Source of the DNA: Thermoleophilaceae bacterium
GTDB taxonomy: Bacteria > Actinomycetota > Thermoleophilia > Solirubrobacterales > Thermoleophilaceae
Direction: 5' to 3'
Assembly: GCA_013812005.1 (NCBI GenBank)
Contig: JACCUE010000075.1
Coordinates: 1-6,378 of the forward strand
Length of the DNA stretch: 6,378 bases
In this document: in pieces, positions 5,981-6,378 of the stretch
Numbering within the stretch: the first letter of the stretch is position 1
Layout: every line of letters starts with the position of its first letter
The notes under the pieces: generated by a model
Database searches by the model: none
Told to the model about the DNA's origin: nothing
The model's input: the letters and a program-made list of their open reading frames with translations, nothing else
Translations under genes and position numbers: made by a program

Positions 5981-6378
5981 AGTTCACCCCCGAGCAGCAG
6001 CGCGCGATCGACCTGCGGCATGGCTCGCTGCTGGTCAGCGCCGGCGCGGGCACCGGCAAGACGTCGGTGCTGGTGGAGCGCTTCGTGCGGGCGGTGCTCG
6101 ACGACGGCGTTCCCGTCGACGCCATCCTCGCCATCACCTTCACCGAGAAGGCCGCGGCGCAGCTCACCTCCCGCGTGCGTGCGCGCTTGATGGCGCTCGG
6201 CGCGCGTGCCGAGGCCCGGCGCGCGGAGGCGGCCTGGATCTCCACCATCCACGGCTTCTGCTCACGCGTGCTGCGCACCCACGCGCTCGCGGCGGGCATC
6301 GACCCCGAGTTCCACGTGCTCGACGCCCTCGAGTCCGAGCGGCTGGGCATCGACGCCTTCGACCGCGCGCTCGCCGAG
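5977..6378 (+). CDS. addA: AddA-like UvrD/Rep-family helicase subunit, N-terminal 134 residues (3' truncated by window edge)
   Basis: This is the ATP-driven 3'-5' motor of the AddAB double-strand-break resection complex, a superfamily 1A helicase. Visible motifs in order are the Q motif (FTPEQQRAI, residues 3-11), an intact Walker A (SAGAGTGKTSVL, with Lys28 and Thr29), motif Ia (ITFTEKAAAQLTSRV) and the TIHGFCSRVLRTHA segment typical of RecB/AddA/UvrD proteins. It starts at ATG 5977, overlapping the addB stop by four bases, so both subunits are probably made together in similar amounts. The motor is intact here while the AddB motor is degenerate, as expected for the pair. The Walker B motif, later helicase motifs and any C-terminal nuclease lie beyond the window, so AddA versus a shorter UvrD-like helicase is decided mainly by the addB partner. 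Confidence 0.88.
   Translation, partial: MKFTPEQQRAIDLRHGSLLVSAGAGTGKTSVLVERFVRAVLDDGVPVDAILAITFTEKAAAQLTSRVRARLMALGARAEARRAEAAWISTIHGFCSRVLRTHALAAGIDPEFHVLDALESERLGIDAFDRALAE

Noticed and set aside
1..6378. A novel defence or mobile system
   Set aside because: No integrase, transposase, toxin-antitoxin pair, direct-repeat boundary or composition shift is visible. The helicase-nuclease pair is best explained as standard AddAB recombination machinery.

Overview
The window is a GC-rich, densely coding stretch with strong G/C preference at third codon positions, and every recognisable gene is housekeeping or genome maintenance. Base composition, the small acidic lipoprotein and a topB/addB/addA neighbourhood suggest a high-GC actinobacterium, plausibly of the Thermoleophilia/Solirubrobacterales type. 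That placement is inferred from family resemblance, not from a marker gene.

Layout: (1) positions 3-659, plus strand, hold the C-terminal part of a type IA DNA topoisomerase of the TopB/topoisomerase III type, with one zinc finger and an acidic tail. (2) Positions 731-1180, plus strand, encode a small, very acidic putative lipoprotein with its own Shine-Dalgarno site. (3) Positions 1200-2279, minus strand, encode a complete calcineurin-like metallophosphoesterase, convergent with the lipoprotein gene. (4) Positions 2292-2319 carry a good sigma-70-type promoter reading rightward. Its expected transcription start falls at or next to the GTG of the next gene, so the transcript may be leaderless. 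(5) Positions 2329-2988, plus strand, encode an unrecognised 219-residue protein with an N-terminal CxxC and two similar strand-rich modules. (6) Positions 3035-5980, plus strand, encode an AddB-like subunit: a degenerate UvrD-like motor followed by an intact RecB-type nuclease with iron-sulphur cysteines. (7) From 5977 to the window end, plus strand, is the start of an AddA-like UvrD/Rep-family helicase, overlapping addB by 4 bases.

Genes 5, 6 and 7 look like one operon (46-base gap, then an ATGA overlap) transcribed from the promoter at 2292-2319. AddA and AddB would together form the helicase-nuclease that resects double-strand breaks for RecA-dependent recombination. The topoisomerase also acts on recombination intermediates but is separated from this operon by two genes. 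The 219-residue protein is the least understood element: its modules faintly resemble the PC4 single-strand-binding fold, which would suit a DNA-end-processing operon, but that is a hypothesis.

No gene-free stretch exceeds 75 bases. I see no tRNA, rRNA, CRISPR, insertion sequence, attachment site or convincing terminator. The region reads as an ordinary chromosomal repair neighbourhood rather than a mobile or defence island.
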